A DNA stretch of 64,000 nucleotides from Heterohyrax brucei (taxonomy: Eukaryota > Chordata > Mammalia > Hyracoidea > Procaviidae): NCBI GenBank assembly GCA_028571685.1, contig CM053140.1, positions 20,875,501-20,939,500 on the forward strand, in the 5' to 3' direction. Under the pieces are notes generated by a model that worked only from the letters and a program-made list of their open reading frames with translations, searched no databases and was not told the DNA's origin. This document shows positions 22,721 through 61,204 of the stretch, one piece after another (position 1 is the stretch's first letter; every line of letters starts with the position of its first letter). The position numbers and the translations under genes are program-made.

Positions 22721-23764
22721 CAGGGAGGCGGCCAACAAACCAAGTAAAATAGTTTGTTAGATGGGAGTACTATGAGAAACTAATAAAACCGGGAAAGGGT
22801 TGGGAAATTCAGAGCAGCAGTTTGCAAGTTAAACGGTGTGGTCAAGGAAGAGCTCTGAGGAGTGGTTTGGATTAAGTCCTGAAGAGGAACAAGTGAGCCC
22901 TGTGGAAGGGGTCTGAGGGTGGAGGCAGGAGCCCGTGATTGGCACAGGGAACAGCAGAGGTAGGCAGGACTGTACCTGGCATGTTTGAGGACAGTGAGGA
23001 GCCCAGAGTGGCTGGAGTGGAGTGAAGGAGAGGGAGAGCATGAAGATGAAGTCAGATGCTGCAGAGACCATAAGCCACTGTGCTGATGACTTTGGGTGAA
23101 AGGAGGCCCTTGGAGAGTTCTGGGCAGGAGAGAGAGAAAATACATTTAACAAGACCACCTGGTTTCTGTGGTGAGAATAGCCTGTAGAGGAAGGGCAGGG
23201 GAACCAGTTGCAGTGGTCCTAATGAGAGACAATGGTGACTTGAACTAAGGTGGTGAAAATTGGACAAATTGAAGTTACAGCCACCATTACCTTTGCTATT
23301 GGACAAGATGTGGGATACGAAACAAGGGGATGAGTTCAAAGGAAACTTGTCCCTTGAATGGGCTGACTTGCCATTAATTGAGATGGAAAGACTGAGGGGG
23401 GAGCTATGGGTCTGGGGAGGTCAGGAGTGTGGTTTTGGAACATTGAGGTCCTCCCAGACACTACAGGGGAGAGGTTAATACATGTGATAGACCTACACCT
23501 CAAGCAGACTTTCTAGCTGCAGATCTGTATTTGGGAGTCGTCGGCATAGAGGTACCACTGAAAACCAAGGCAGGAGAACTCCCAGCTCCAAGCACTGAAC
23601 CCCATGTCTGTCCAACATTAAGGGGTCGGGAGATGAGCAGGAAGCAGCCCAGGAGACTGGGAGAGTGGCCAAGGAGGTGGGAAGAGTTGGGAGAAGTGTG
23701 ACATCTTTGCCACCAGGTGTTTTAAGGCCAAAGGGTGTAGTGAAAGATCCTTGTCATGTGGCAT

Positions 23765-24290
23765 GGATTGAACTGTGCCTTCCCAAAAAATGTGTGTAGC
23801 AATTTGGCTGAGCCGTGATTTCCAGAACTGTCTGACATGCCCTACATTTTGTGATTTTCCTATGCTCTAAATCCTAATCTCTGCCTGTGGTTAATATATT
23901 GAATTATGTTAAAGAGGATTAGGGTGAGACTGTAACACCCTTACTAAGGGAGTTTCCTTGGAGTGTGGCTTGCACCACCTTTTATCTTGCAAGAAGTAAA
24001 AGGAAAGGGAAGCAAGCAGAGTTGGGGACTTCATACCATCAAGCAAGCAGCCCTGGAGGCAGAGTATGCCCTTCAGACCTGAGGTTCCTATCCCGAGATG
24101 CTCTCAGACCAAAGAAAGACCGATGCAACATAAGGACCTTCCTCCAGAGCCGACGGAGGAGGAGTGAGTTCCCATGGAGCCAGCACCCTGAATTGGGACT
24201 TTCACCTCACTGGAGTGTATAAGAATAAACTTTTCGTGGTCAAAGCCATCCACTCGTGGTATTTCTGTTACAGTGGTACAAGAGGACTGA
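23765..24290 (+). mobile_element. MaLR (MLT1-like) LTR
   Basis: ATTGAACTGTGCCTTCCCAA ... AATCCTAATCTCTGCCTGTG ... GAGTGTATAAGAATAAACTT (contains AATAAA) ... CATCCACTCGTGGTATTTCT. Confidence 0.65.
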
Positions 24291-24641
24291 CACCCCGTTT
24301 TAATAGTCATTCGTCTCTCAGAGCTTTGATAGTTATATTTGAATGTGAAATATATAGACCATTGTGCTGTCACGTTTTGAACTGCAACATTCCAGCAGTG
24401 TCAGGGAGTCTAGGAAATGCAGTTGGAATCATACATGCTCTGCTCAAAAACAGTCTGGGAACAGCAGTCTGGGCACTCTGAGAACAGTGTGGCACAGTGG
24501 TGGGCCCAGAGATGTGGGGTGCATCCAGGCTCTGTGAGCCTGTTCCCCCATCTGTAAATGGTTCACTGATCTACATCCTAGAGGTTTATGATGCAGAGAA
24601 ACTGCCCCTGGAAGTTTGGGCCAGGCACTGAGATTTACTCA

Positions 24642-24684
24642 GCCAAGCCGAGCCAAGTGCCGTCAAGTCGGATCCAACTCATGC
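24642..24684 (-). mobile_element. Extremely truncated AfroSINE with target-site duplication
   Basis: A 43-bp tail-only insert containing AGTGCCGTCAAGTCGGATCC, flanked by perfect 10-bp direct repeats GATTTACTCA at 24632-24641 and 24685-24694. Confidence 0.7.
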
Positions 24685-24864
24685 GATTTACTCAACTCTC
24701 TGTAAATGTTCAAGAATCTGCCTGTCACCAGGCCTGTGTGTGGGTCCTACAAAGTGAAGGTACAGACTCCTCTCAGTCAGAGCCTGGGGAGAGGACATCT
24801 CCCATGCAGGTCTGCTCACCTTTTGCTTGCCCCTCAGTGAATCACCACCACTCTGGTCATTCCA

Positions 24865-27800
24865 AGAAATCTTAATTTCTTTATTGATTTTTTTTGACTC
24901 AACAATTTTTTTTAACTTTTTGTTTTTTTCTGAAATGTTCTTGTTGTTATGAGCCTTTTGTTTTGTTCTCGTTAAATGCACTCGACCCAAAATTGGTTTG
25001 GCATATCGAAAAGGAGACCAAAGAGGGAGGGACTAGGGGAGTGGGATTGGGGGAAGGAGGCCAGAATGGACACAGAAGTTGAGGATGAGAGGAAGAACAC
25101 AGAGATAGCCCGAGAGACACAAGGAAGGAGAGGTGAGGACACTGAGAAACGGAAGGGAAACCAAAGAGAAAAAAAGTCCAGAGAAAAACAAAGTTAAGAG
25201 CAAATGAATTTAGGAGCCCAAGGAGGGGAGGAAGAGGAAACCAAGACCCTTCTCTATACTGTCCCAGCTGGGGTGGGGCATCAAGGCACCAGGTCTGGCT
25301 GGGGAGGGGAGGGACACCTGGGCTCTTGGGGGTGGCTTTGCACTGAGCTGCAGTGGTGTCCAGCCCCACCAGGGGGCCCTGACATGCAGCTCTGAGGCCT
25401 AGGAATCCACCTTGGTGGTTCCTGCTTGATCAGGAACCAAGGGACTCTACACCATCTCCCCCTTGATTGTCAGAGTCTGGAGAGAGAAAGGAGTGCTGAG
25501 TAGGGGAGAAGCAGCAGATGCCTTCCATTCCTTCAATATCCTCCTCCCATACCCCACACTCACCTACCCCTGCCCTGATCTCCTAGACCCCTTCTGGTAT
25601 CATGAGCTGCCCCAGATTGGGCTCACCTGAGCTGAGCCATCTCCTCTACCCTCGTGTCCAATAAGCTCTTCACTGACTCTGCTGCCCCTCCCCATCTAGA
25701 AGTTCCTGGTCTAGTGAAGCTGAGGGCAGGCCACAGAGCAAGCTGTCCCCTTCCAGCTCCTCCCTGTCCAGCCCTCCAGGCTCCCCACACGCACGCAAGG
25801 TCTTCTGGTGAGATGGATTAAGCCCTCCCCAGAAAAGCCAGAGATGGAACCTAACTCTACCTTTTCCCCAACCTATTTTCCTTCATGGGACAAACCACCA
25901 TCTTTGGTCCGACCCCTTCTCCCCCAATTGATGGGGACATGCCAGCCCCAGCTCCCCAGGAGGAAGGAGGGGCTTTCTAGCAGCAAAAAAGGTCCCACAG
26001 CCACCTACCTGTCCTTTCCTTTAATTCCTCTCTAGAGCCCCTCCACTGTAACCCAAAGGTCATGGCAGCAGCAGGCTGAGACCCAGAGATGTTTAAAAAC
26101 TCATGGCACTTGTGAGAGACAAGGGCGGGGCGAGAGACAGGGAAAGGTCTGAGCAGAGGTGGAGGGCCACCCCCGAGGAAATGGTAATGAAGGGGATGGA
26201 CTAGTGTGGCAGTGGGGCTCTGCTACTCCAAAGATTGGGGGGATCTGGGAAGGTCAGGTTATCAGGCTGGAGAGGGACAGGAGACAACGGGAGAGGTACT
26301 CAGGAGGTACCCCCAAACCTGGACCTCCCAGGGTCTGGAGGTTTGGGGGTACAGCCCCAGACATAAGTGTTCTGACCCCAGACCCTTGTACCTGGCTTTG
26401 CCTCCCCTGCAGGATCTCATACCCACCCACCCACCAAGAGAAGACAGCCTTACCCTTCCCAACCACCCTCCTCAGTGTGTACCCACCACCATCAGGCCCT
26501 CCTGTCCTCTCCTGCCCCAGCTGTTTCCTGTCTTCACGCCCCCCACCTCCACCATCAGCCTCTTCAGACAGGAACAAGTTTCCCTGGCCCAGAGTCCCAG
26601 AAGCAATATACAAGAAGCAGGAACTCAAATGGACAGACAGCACAGCCATCTTGGCAAAAGCATCTTTGGGTGTAAGGGTGTCTCCTCTGGGCCAGTGGGG
26701 AGGGGAGGGGGGACAGGCCCCTGGTCCTAGGGCAGGCGGTGAGGTACACGCCCCAGGAGGGCTGACGGATGCCTGGCAGGGGGCCAGGAGGAGAGGACAG
26801 ACGGTGCCAGGAAGGAGACAGGTTCTTTGTTTTGCTGTTGCTTCTCAATTTTGTTTTCTGTCTCTGGGCTGTAAAAAGCTGCACTGGCGGCCAGGGCCGC
26901 ACCGGCTGGGGATGTGCACGCACGCAGAGAAGTCCTGGCTGCCGGGATGGCGGGCGCGCGCTGCTCCTGGGAGGGTCAGAGCTCGCCTGGACGGGCCGCA
27001 GGCTCCCGGTGGCTTCAAGTGATGAGAATTTTTTTTGTCTTTTTTTTCTTTTCCATTTCGTTGAAATATTTACAGCAGTGGGGAAGGAGAAGGAGGGGTA
27101 AGAGGGCCCCCTAGGGAAAGATCCAAGCCCAGGACCCACTCCCCAGGGAGATCCAGACCCAAAATCTGCTCCCCAGACAGCCGAGCCCACAGAACTGGGA
27201 ACTGCCCAGATATGGCCACCCCTGTGGGCTGGGGGCCCTGAAGGGAGTTGTGCTTCATCAGGAGTCACCCCAAGGGAGGGGGTCACTGGGTGCAGTCACG
27301 GAGGGCTAGGGGGCAGGCTTGCTGGGAAGGCAAGAATGAAGTGCAAGGGGAAGGAGCTTCAGAGAAAGTTTGACCTTTAAACCACCAGCCACTGCCCTGG
27401 ATCTGGGGCTGTCTCCAGGCCAGAGACTCCAGTTTACAGGGAGCAGGGAGCCACAGTCAGGAGACACCTATCTGTCCATCCTTCTGCCCCCTCTGCTTCC
27501 TCCTAGTGGAGCCACAGCACTTCTGGCTGCAAAGGAGCAGCTGACAGGTTTGGTTCAGCAGGGCCCTCAGCAACCTCACAAGGCAGCTGCCCTTCTAGCC
27601 CAGGGAAGCCACAGCCTCGTCTCCCTCCAAGGGGCAAGAAGGCGAGTCAGAAAGTGGGCTGTGCCCTTCCACTCTCCCCTCATTCCCCTGGGGACCTCTG
27701 GGCTCCTCTTCACTGCACTTCCCCACCCTCGCAGAGCTGGTGCACGTGGCTGGTGGGAAACCCTGTCTGCGACCCCACACCTCAGAGTCCCCTAGAGAGC

Positions 27801-27943
27801 ACTGTAGGGCTCACAGCAGAGAGGTGGCTCTGAGAGAGTGGCCCCCCAGCCACTGCCGCCACCAGTCCCCTTCCCTACCAGAGCCCTGCCCAAGGTTCCT
27901 CCTCGGCATAGGGCCAGCAGCAGCCCGTGGTCCACGAGGTCCC
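24865..27943 (-). other. ADGRL1: ADGRL1 3'UTR (about 3.1 kb)
   Basis: No splice signals are needed between the stop codon and the first good poly(A) signal. The block contains two T-rich islands (plus strand about 26820-26870 and 27025-27075) among otherwise repeat-poor GC-rich sequence, as in conserved neuronal 3'UTRs. ORFs up to 287 codons on the opposite strand have no recognisable domains and I treat them as chance. The exact cleavage site is estimated. Confidence 0.75.
24880..24885 (-). terminator. ADGRL1: Poly(A) signal AATAAA for ADGRL1
   Basis: TTTATT on the plus strand is AATAAA on the gene strand. It is followed 30-40 nt downstream (plus 24842-24855) by a GU-rich GAGTGGTGGTGATT element, so cleavage is expected near 24860-24870. 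It is the only canonical hexamer I saw downstream of the stop in this 3-kb stretch. Confidence 0.75.
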
Positions 27944-53904
<25,961 letters not shown>

Positions 53905-53936
53905 GTCGACGGCAGCCAGAGGCGTGTGTGGAGCAG

Positions 53937-53969
53937 TCAGTGTCCTGCCTGGGGGGCCTTGCCCCGCAT
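53937..53969 (-). other. Short upstream ORF in the ADGRL1 5'UTR
   Basis: An upstream ATG (G at -3, C at +4) opens a 10-codon frame, MRGKAPQAGH then TGA. It ends 32 nt before the main ATG and lies wholly in exon 2, so every transcript using this exon would carry it. It could lower or condition translation; that is inference. Confidence 0.6.
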
Positions 53970-55039
53970 CACTGGGCAGGCACCAAGGCCTGGCCCACCA
54001 GCCTGGGGAAGAACAAGAGAGTGAGGTGCCACATGGCCAGGGCCAGGCAGCCAGCAGCATCCCAGCCAGGCTCAGGGTGCTGCCCTGTCCTCTGGCAAGT
54101 GGTTGGGCGTCCATCCTGCTGCAGCGCTGCCCAGCTGCAGCTGACAGAAGCTGCAGCCTAGGGCTGAGGCGGACCTCTCCCAGGTCTCTAGCACTCCCCT
54201 GCCTGCCTGCCAGGGACAGCCCCACCACATGGGCACCTGGACTTCCACCTTTCCCCAAGGGACCTTCCAGTGGCAGGGCAGCTCATCAGGACAGCACAGC
54301 AGCAGAGGGCCACCTCACCCAGGCATGCCTCAGCCCCCCCACCAGAAAAGCCTCTCTCCTCTATCCCTAATCCAGATCCCTGCCCATTCATCATTCCTCT
54401 GCTTGGCATCCTCACCAGCTAAGAGGAGGAGAGGCCTGGTCCTGGGTGGGGACCCAGGTGTCCCGCTCACAGCCTCTGGTCGTGGGCAGGGATCCAGCTG
54501 CCCGCCCCAGACCCTGCTTCCTGTCTCTTGTGCTCTGGTAACTAATTAGAATCCGGCTGGCTGGCGCCAGGGATGGGGACCAGGGAGGCCTGAGTCCCCT
54601 CTTTCCCCTCTGGGGAGCCCTCGGGGTAAAGCTGGAGACAAGCAGGCGGAGTGAGAAGGGACTGCTGCCCCGGGGGGCTGGGCAGCTAGCGGGGGCCCCT
54701 TCCAGGCAGAAGCAGGCACTCCTCAGGCACACTGGGTCGGGGGTCTCAGAACTCAGCTCTGACCCAGTTTCTTCCTCTCTGGCAGCTCTTCCTCTCACCT
54801 CTCCCTGACCTGTTCTCCCCTTACTCCCCAAGTTGCAGCCCTGGAACTCTGCCCTGGGCTCTTGGCTTTTTTTAAGCCCTAGTCTTCTGAGAGTGGTCCC
54901 TGCCCGGAGGCTTTCTGTGAGGAGGCTCAGGGTGCCATGTTTCAACGGGCCCCCTGTGTGCAAACCACCACTTTGTCCTCTCTCCCAGCCTGCCCTTCAC
55001 ACTCAGCACCACCAGCGAGCTAACACTTCCCAGACATCT

Positions 55040-55250
55040 TCCCATCATGGACTCTCAACAGAGTTCAACCCAATCCAACTTGTGATGACTCCATACAGAT
55101 CAGAGTAGAACTGTGCTCCACAGGGTTTTCAATGGATGATTTTTTGGGAGTCAGTCAGAAAGCCTTTCTTCTGGGGTGCCTCTGGGTGGATCTGTACCTT
55201 CCAATTAGCAGCCGAGCGTGTTCACTGCTGCACTACCCAGGGTCTCTGCC
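55040..55250 (-). mobile_element. AfroSINE-type element
   Basis: ACTTGTGATGACTCCATACA ... CTCCACAGGGTTTTCAATGG ... TTCACTGCTGCACTACCCAG. Confidence 0.8.
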
Positions 55251-55794
55251 AACAGCTCAAGGCAGTGTTCTCTCCCCGCCCCCAAAAGCATTCTAGCAGC
55301 CTTCAAAGTCCTCCTTCATTGGCCTTCTTAGCTCCCCGACCCATTTCTGCTCTACCACTTCTGCTCTCTGCTGTTCCTTAACCATGCCAGGCCCTACCCC
55401 AGGACCTCTGAACATGCCACGTCTCTGGGCATTTGTTTACACGTAACTTTTTTTTGTTTTATTGAGACAGAACTTACATATGTCACCCATTTCAAGTGTA
55501 CCATAGTTTTTATTAGTATATCCAGAGACATGCAAACATCACCACAGTAAGAACCTTTTCATCACCTCAAGTCCCACACACGTTAGCTACCACCCCAATT
55601 CTCCCATTACCCCCGGCCCCTGGCAACCACTACACTGCTTCTGTTTCTCTCTGTGGATGTGCCTAGTCGAGATGGTTCATATAAATGGAATCATACAATG
55701 CGTGACCTCTTGTGACTGACTTATTTCACGAGTGTTTTCGTGGTTCGTCCACACTGTAGCATCCATCACTACTGCCTTTCTTCCCATGTTTTGG

Positions 55795-55934
55795 TTGTTG
55801 TTAGGTGCCACGGAGTTGTTTCCGAATCACAGTGACCCTGTAGGACACAGTGGAACCGCGCTACAGAGTTTCCAAGCATCACCTCACGGATCTGAACTGC
55901 CAACCTCTCGGTCACCAGCTGCAGCGCTTCATCT
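55795..55934 (-). mobile_element. AfroSINE-type element nested in L1
   Basis: GTTGTTGTTAGGTGCCACGG at left, GAACTGCCAACCTCTCGGTC near right; separates two contiguous L1 pieces. Confidence 0.8.
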
Positions 55935-55965
55935 ATAGCTGAGTAATACTCCACTGTGGCTGGAC

Positions 55966-56124
55966 CAGCATCCCTAGGTGGTGGAAAGGTTAGCACCCAG
56001 AGGTATCTTCGAAGAAAGGCCTGGTGATTTACTTCCAAAAGAAATCAGCCATTGAAAACCCTATGAAGCAGAATTCTACTCTGACACACAAGGGGTCATT
56101 AAGACTGGGGTTGATTTGAGAGCA
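55966..56124 (+). mobile_element. Second AfroSINE-type element nested in the same L1
   Basis: CATCCCTAGGTGGTGGAAAG start, AAAACCCTATGAAGCAGAAT middle, ACACAAGGGGTCATTAAGAC end. Confidence 0.75.
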
Positions 56125-56799
56125 ACTATGTCATTTTCTTTTTAATGGATGGATCACATTTCATTTGTCTATCTGTTGATGGACACAAAATGTAACTACA
56201 TCTCTCTTGCACAGTATGTTCCTGCCACAAGGCCAAGGCCATGGACTGCTGTGCTCACTGGCGTATCCTCAGCTTCTAGAACTGGGCCAGGCAGACACCA
56301 ACGAGCATTTGTCAAACAGACCCAGACCCAGGAATCCACCTCGGTTCCTCGCTTCTTCCCTCAAGCAAGATCCACTGATAAGTCCTATGGGCTCTGCCCC
56401 TAAAACAGTTCAGACCTCTGTCCACTTCTGGCCCTAATGCCACCACCCACCATCATCACCTGTGGTGGGGTGGTGGTACCGGCCTCCTCCTCCTCCTCGG
56501 GCTTCCTGTCTCCACGCACCCACCACTGATCCATCCTCTGCCCAGGGGTAAAGGGTCATTTCATGATCCAGATCCCAGCACAGCCTCCCCCTCAGCTCTC
56601 CAACTTTGTGCTCCTCACTGGGGCCAACAGGGCTGCCCCTGCCCCAGCCCCCAGCCCAGCCCAGCCCAGCTCTCCAATCTCCTCTCCTTCTCCTCTGCCC
56701 AACTCGTCCCCCCTCCTGCTACCTAAGCTACCCCCTCTGCCCAGACCCCAGCCCTAAGACTGAAGCAGTCTGCCGAGGCTTCTCACTGCTCAAGGCTCA

Positions 56800-57010
56800 A
56801 CTCCAAGGGTGCTGCAGCAGAGACCTCTCCTGACCATTCCTACTGGCTGTCACATTCCCTGGCTTTTCCTTGACAGCTCTGCAGTCAGCTGAAGTCACCT
56901 TTTTACACTGATTGGTCTGTTGCTGGCCTTCCCTACCAGACTGTAAGCTCCCTGAGGGCAGGGGTTCTACCCAGGCCCAGCCCATGACAGGTTCTCAATA
57001 AAAAGAGGCA
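56800..57010 (+). mobile_element. L2-type LINE 3' end
   Basis: CCCTACCAGACTGTAAGCTC then CCTGAGGGCAGGGGTTCTAC and TCTCAATAAAAAGA. Confidence 0.6.
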
Positions 57011-58224
57011 GCAGAACACAGTGACTGGGCAAGACGCCCCCTCTATGCTCACCTGAGAACTGGGCCCCCCTCCTTCAGTAAACCCCTCAACCACTGCCAG
57101 CCCATAGCAGTCTCCTCCTCCAGCCCTGAACACCCCTAACTGGAGGCACCGGCCCCAGGTGGATGGAGGCTCCCCTCCCCCGCTCTTCGAATGTAAAAGC
57201 CATCCAAGGCAGGAGGAGTTGAACTGGTCAGTGGCTGGTGAATGCCAGGGAGGCCACTGGGTGCCAGTCTCTGGGGGCTGCTGGCCATGTGGGTCTGGCT
57301 CCCAGCTGCCATTTACATGCTTTGGGACCTTGAGCCAGTCCCCTCAGACATCTAGGCCATCAGCCCTCAGCTCCAGCAAGTCTGCAGGACTCTGTCCATA
57401 GCACAGCCCACATGCACCTGAGGGTGGTGCCTCTCTTCCTCCCAGGTGGTCTCTAGTCCTCTTCCCACCCTCACCCCCATCTTGGAAATGCCAAACAGCC
57501 TCCTGAGTTCAGGTACCATCTACACTGACAACGGCCATCTGAGCTCTCCAGCCCAAGCTCTCTCCTGATGGACTGACTGTCCACGCTCCCCGCTCATCTC
57601 CACGGTGTCTTCATTCCAACTGGACCAAGTATTCCCCCACCTCAGCCAGCAGTCCTTGGCCAAACCCCGTGGCTCCAAATCCCTGGCTCTTGGCCTCACC
57701 ACCACATCTGGGTATGAGTAAATCCTGGAGGCAGTATTTCCAGAACACCCCAGCACCTGCCCTTCCTTGGGAGCTGCCCCTAAGTCCCAGCATCACCATC
57801 GCCCCCTGATGGCCCTGCCCACTGCCTGCCCTCCAGCCCCTCTGGCCTGCACGGTCCCAGCTCCCCCTGCAGGCAAGGGCCTTTTAAATGACAATGTAGG
57901 CACATGGCTCTCCCAGCTCTATTCCACTGCCCATGAGCCCCTGCTCCCCTGCAGCTGGGTCCCCAACAGGCCACCTCGGCCTATGCAGCCCCACGCCTGT
58001 GTGGGCTGTCCTCAGAGAGTTGGGTCCATAGCCACTTGTTCTTCTCGTTAACATACGACACCATGTAGGTTTCCGTGTTACGTGTATGAACCTATGTTAA
58101 GTGAGACAGTTTTACACAGGCTGACTTAACACGTATGAAACGGAAGGACTAGATGAATCTCTATATACAACCCTGGGAGCAGGGGCTGCCGTACAGCAAG
58201 TGTGACTTGTCCCCTGTCACTCAC

Positions 58225-58400
58225 AGTCCCGATAATATCCCCACCATCTCCACCCTCACTGTCCCTGCCTCTATTGTCATCTCCATCCCCACTGTCCCCA
58301 CCACATCATTACTGTCCCTGCCTCCACTGTCTCATTCTCCCCACTGTCCCCACCACATCCTTACTGTCCCTACCTTCCTGACTGTCTCTGTCTTTGCCAG
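58225..58400. repeat. Short tandem repeat block
   Basis: CCCCACTGTCCCCACCACAT with TTACTGTCCCTGCCT-type segments is repeated (about 58288 and 58337), period near 50 bp with degenerate flanking copies. Confidence 0.6.
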
Positions 58401-59724
58401 CCCTGTCCTCACCCTCCCACCCTCCCTGTCTCGCCTGTCCCTGCTGACACTCCCCGCATCTCACTTGCCCACTCCTTGACTCTCTCTAACCTTAGAGGAG
58501 ACAAGCTCCTGAACTGCGGTGTCATCTCCCTGTGTGGTCTCTGGTGCCTGAGCACACAGGAATAATTCCTACATGACCACAGTTGAGTGTCCAAGGATGC
58601 TGTGGGAGCAGCTACCTGGCAAGGCTGGGTACCAGCCTGCCACTCCCTGAGCACCTCTCCACAAGTGTCCCCCAAAGCCCCCGGCACTGCCCCACTTGAT
58701 TGGAGTTGGGGCAGCCAGGTACTCCTGCCTCCGACTGGGGTCTGGCTATGCCCCATCCTACCCCACCCCACCCAGGCAAGTGTAGCTGGCACACTTGATA
58801 CCACTGAGGTAGAAGGCCAGATTGGAGAGGTGGTGCCGTCACCGGAGACTGAGGCCTGATCCTCCCTGAGGCCCAGGGGTCATCATGGCACACAACGGGG
58901 TTGCAGGCAGAGATGCAGACAGGGCTACGCAACCCTGGGGCGCACATGGGTCACAAACTACGGGAGTGGACAGTGAGATATACAGCACGACCTCCATGCC
59001 CCATGCTGCCATGGTCAGCAGTGATACCTGGTCCGAGCATGCTGTGCAGCCAAGTCATGTAATTTTCACAGACTTAGCGAGGGTGGGGCCCTATCCACCT
59101 GTCCGAGAGGAGGGGACAAGGGCCCGGAGTTGAAGGCACAGTCCCAGGGGCACCCAATAGACTCAGTGAGGCTGGGGACCTGGAGCCCACCAAGCCCCCA
59201 TCCTCCCCTGCACTTGTATGTCTGCTACCACCCCAGCCTCGGTAGTCCCAGGTACACCCCCTTATACTTGCAGGATATAAGGGCAGCTGCTGCACTCTGG
59301 GGGGGCTTGGCCCCAGGCATACTCAACTCCACCTCCAGGGGTTGCCCACCAGCCACACAGCTCCTGTGTTTGTGTCTGAGCCCCTGACACCTTCCATCAA
59401 GGGTGGGAAGAGCAGAAAGGGTGAAGCCCAGGGTCAGGGGCCCAGGCTCTGTCCTTGGGTGCCCTGGGATGAGGAGGGGTGAGTGACAGGAGGAAAACCG
59501 GCTGCTGGAGGAGTGGGGGCGCCTCTAGCCTGCCCTAAAGTGTGGTTGCCATAGCAACCCTCTGTGCTTATGTGGGTGGTGTCTGAATGTCTGGGAGGGG
59601 TACTGAGAGGGGGCTTGAGGCTCCCCACAGCCTCACCCCTTCCCCAAAGGCTGCCAGCCCTGCTCCTTGGCCGGCCCCTCCACACCCATCCCATGGTGAC
59701 ATCTCCTGCCTCTTGCCAGGTTCC

Positions 59725-60110
59725 TCCCTGTTAGAGGTTGAATTGTATTCCCTCCAAATTTTATGCTAACGTCCTAACCTCAGGTACCTGTGAACCTTGT
59801 TTGGAAATCCGTGTCTGAGATGTTAAGTCAAGTCAACCTGAGATCACACGGGAGTAGGGTGGGTCCTAATTTTATCTGAGCGGTGTCCTCATGAAAGAAA
59901 AGAGCCAGAGAGCCACAGACAAGAGGGAGACTGTCATGTGATAAAGGAGTTACACTGCAGCTGCCAAGTCAAAGGATACTGGTAGCTACCAGAAGCCAGA
60001 AGAGACAGGGCAGGAGCTTCCCCTGCAGGGAGGCGGAGCCCTGCCAACACCTCCAGACCTGTGAGCTACCAAATTCATTATTCTCCTAAATCACTCACTC
60101 CATGGAACTT
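59725..60110 (+). mobile_element. MaLR (MLT1-like) LTR
   Basis: GAGGTTGAATTGTATTCCCT, AACGTCCTAACCTCAGGTAC, AGGGTGGGTCCTAATTTTAT, then a degraded 3' end with CTCCAGACCTGTGAG. Confidence 0.75.
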
Positions 60111-60779
60111 TGTCATGGCAACCTTGAAATGTTCATCCATACCGATGAACCTCCAGCTCCCGACCTGAGGCCCGGGAGCCCTGCTCCACCGGCCACTCGC
60201 CGGCATCTGTGAGCACCTGCAGGGCAGACCCAGGAAGCAAGCTTCAGAATCAGGAGGAGTCTGCAAAGATTCAGTTCAGACTGCTAACCTAAGCTGTGTC
60301 CTCTCTCTAAACAGGGCTAACACACCAATCTCGTAGTCGGGGTGAGCTCACAGAGCGCCCAGCAGTCTTCCTCACGGCAGGGGGCCATGGAGAAGGCCCT
60401 AACCCCCTAAGCCCCTAACCCCATCTTCCTCATCTCATCAGTACAGTCCTTCCTGGTGCTCAGAAACCACACAGCAGCTGTCCTAGGGCTTCTCCTCTCA
60501 CCTCCACATCCAAACCACTAGCATCTCCCGCAGTTTCACCGTAGAATCACCTCTATCGTCACGACCAGGACCAGTCTGTACCTTTACCACCCAGGCTGTC
60601 CTCGTCACAGAGACCAGCAGGCAGCTGTGAGCACCAGCGTCAGGGCCGTCCATCTTCCGCTCAGAGCCCTCCGCGGCTCACACCTCCCTCAGAGGTGGAC
60701 TTCCCCGCAGCACACCCCCAGGCGCTGTACTCTAGTCCCATCCCCACTCTGCTCACATCTCCTCTATTCTCCCTCCCCT

Positions 60780-61090
60780 CACTCAGTTCTAGCTTTCCTG
60801 GTGGAAAGCACCAAGGACGGTCTTACCCCAGAGCCTTTGCACATGCTGACTTCATGGACACCTCCTTGCCTCTTGCCGGTCTTTGCTCAAATACCTCCTT
60901 CCTGAAAGGAAGCCCTGCTCTCGTTATTTCCCCATGGAGGGCATTATTTCTTCCCAGCGTTCTCACACCACGCATTTCACTGGCTTCCTTATCATCTCTC
61001 TCCCACTAGGTGTCAGCCTTACCAGGGTGGGGCCTGTGCCTGTCTTGTACGGTGGCTGTGTCCTGTCTCCTCCCTGTCCTCTCCTCTGCA
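60780..61090 (+). mobile_element. L2-type LINE fragment
   Basis: AGCCTTTGCACATGCTGACT, GGTCTTTGCTCAAATACCTC, CACTGGCTTCCTTATCATCT. Confidence 0.55.
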
Positions 61091-61204
61091 CTCTCTCCCA
61101 GCTCAGTTCCTAAGGAAGGCTGAGGGGCACTTCTGCTGCTGTCTGGCACAAGTATGAACTCGACAGATCTTTGGCCACCAGGTGGCACTGCGCTGTAGAA
61201 GGGT

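Larger units (their letters stand above)
55445..56190 (-). mobile_element. L1 3' region split by two SINEs
   Basis: Antisense L1 landmarks run 55445-55794 (ATTGAGACAGAACTTACATA, TGGCAACCACTACACTGCTT), resume at 55935 (ATAGCTGAGTAATACTCCAC) and again at 56125 (ATTTGTCTATCTGTTGATGG). Confidence 0.75.

Noticed and set aside
26159-27022. 287-codon plus-strand ORF
   Set aside because: Lies antisense to the ADGRL1 3'UTR, low complexity in composition, no domain, no upstream promoter; chance ORF in GC-rich DNA.
26564-27286. 240-codon minus-strand ORF
   Set aside because: On the ADGRL1 strand but downstream of its stop codon, within the 3'UTR; no recognisable protein.
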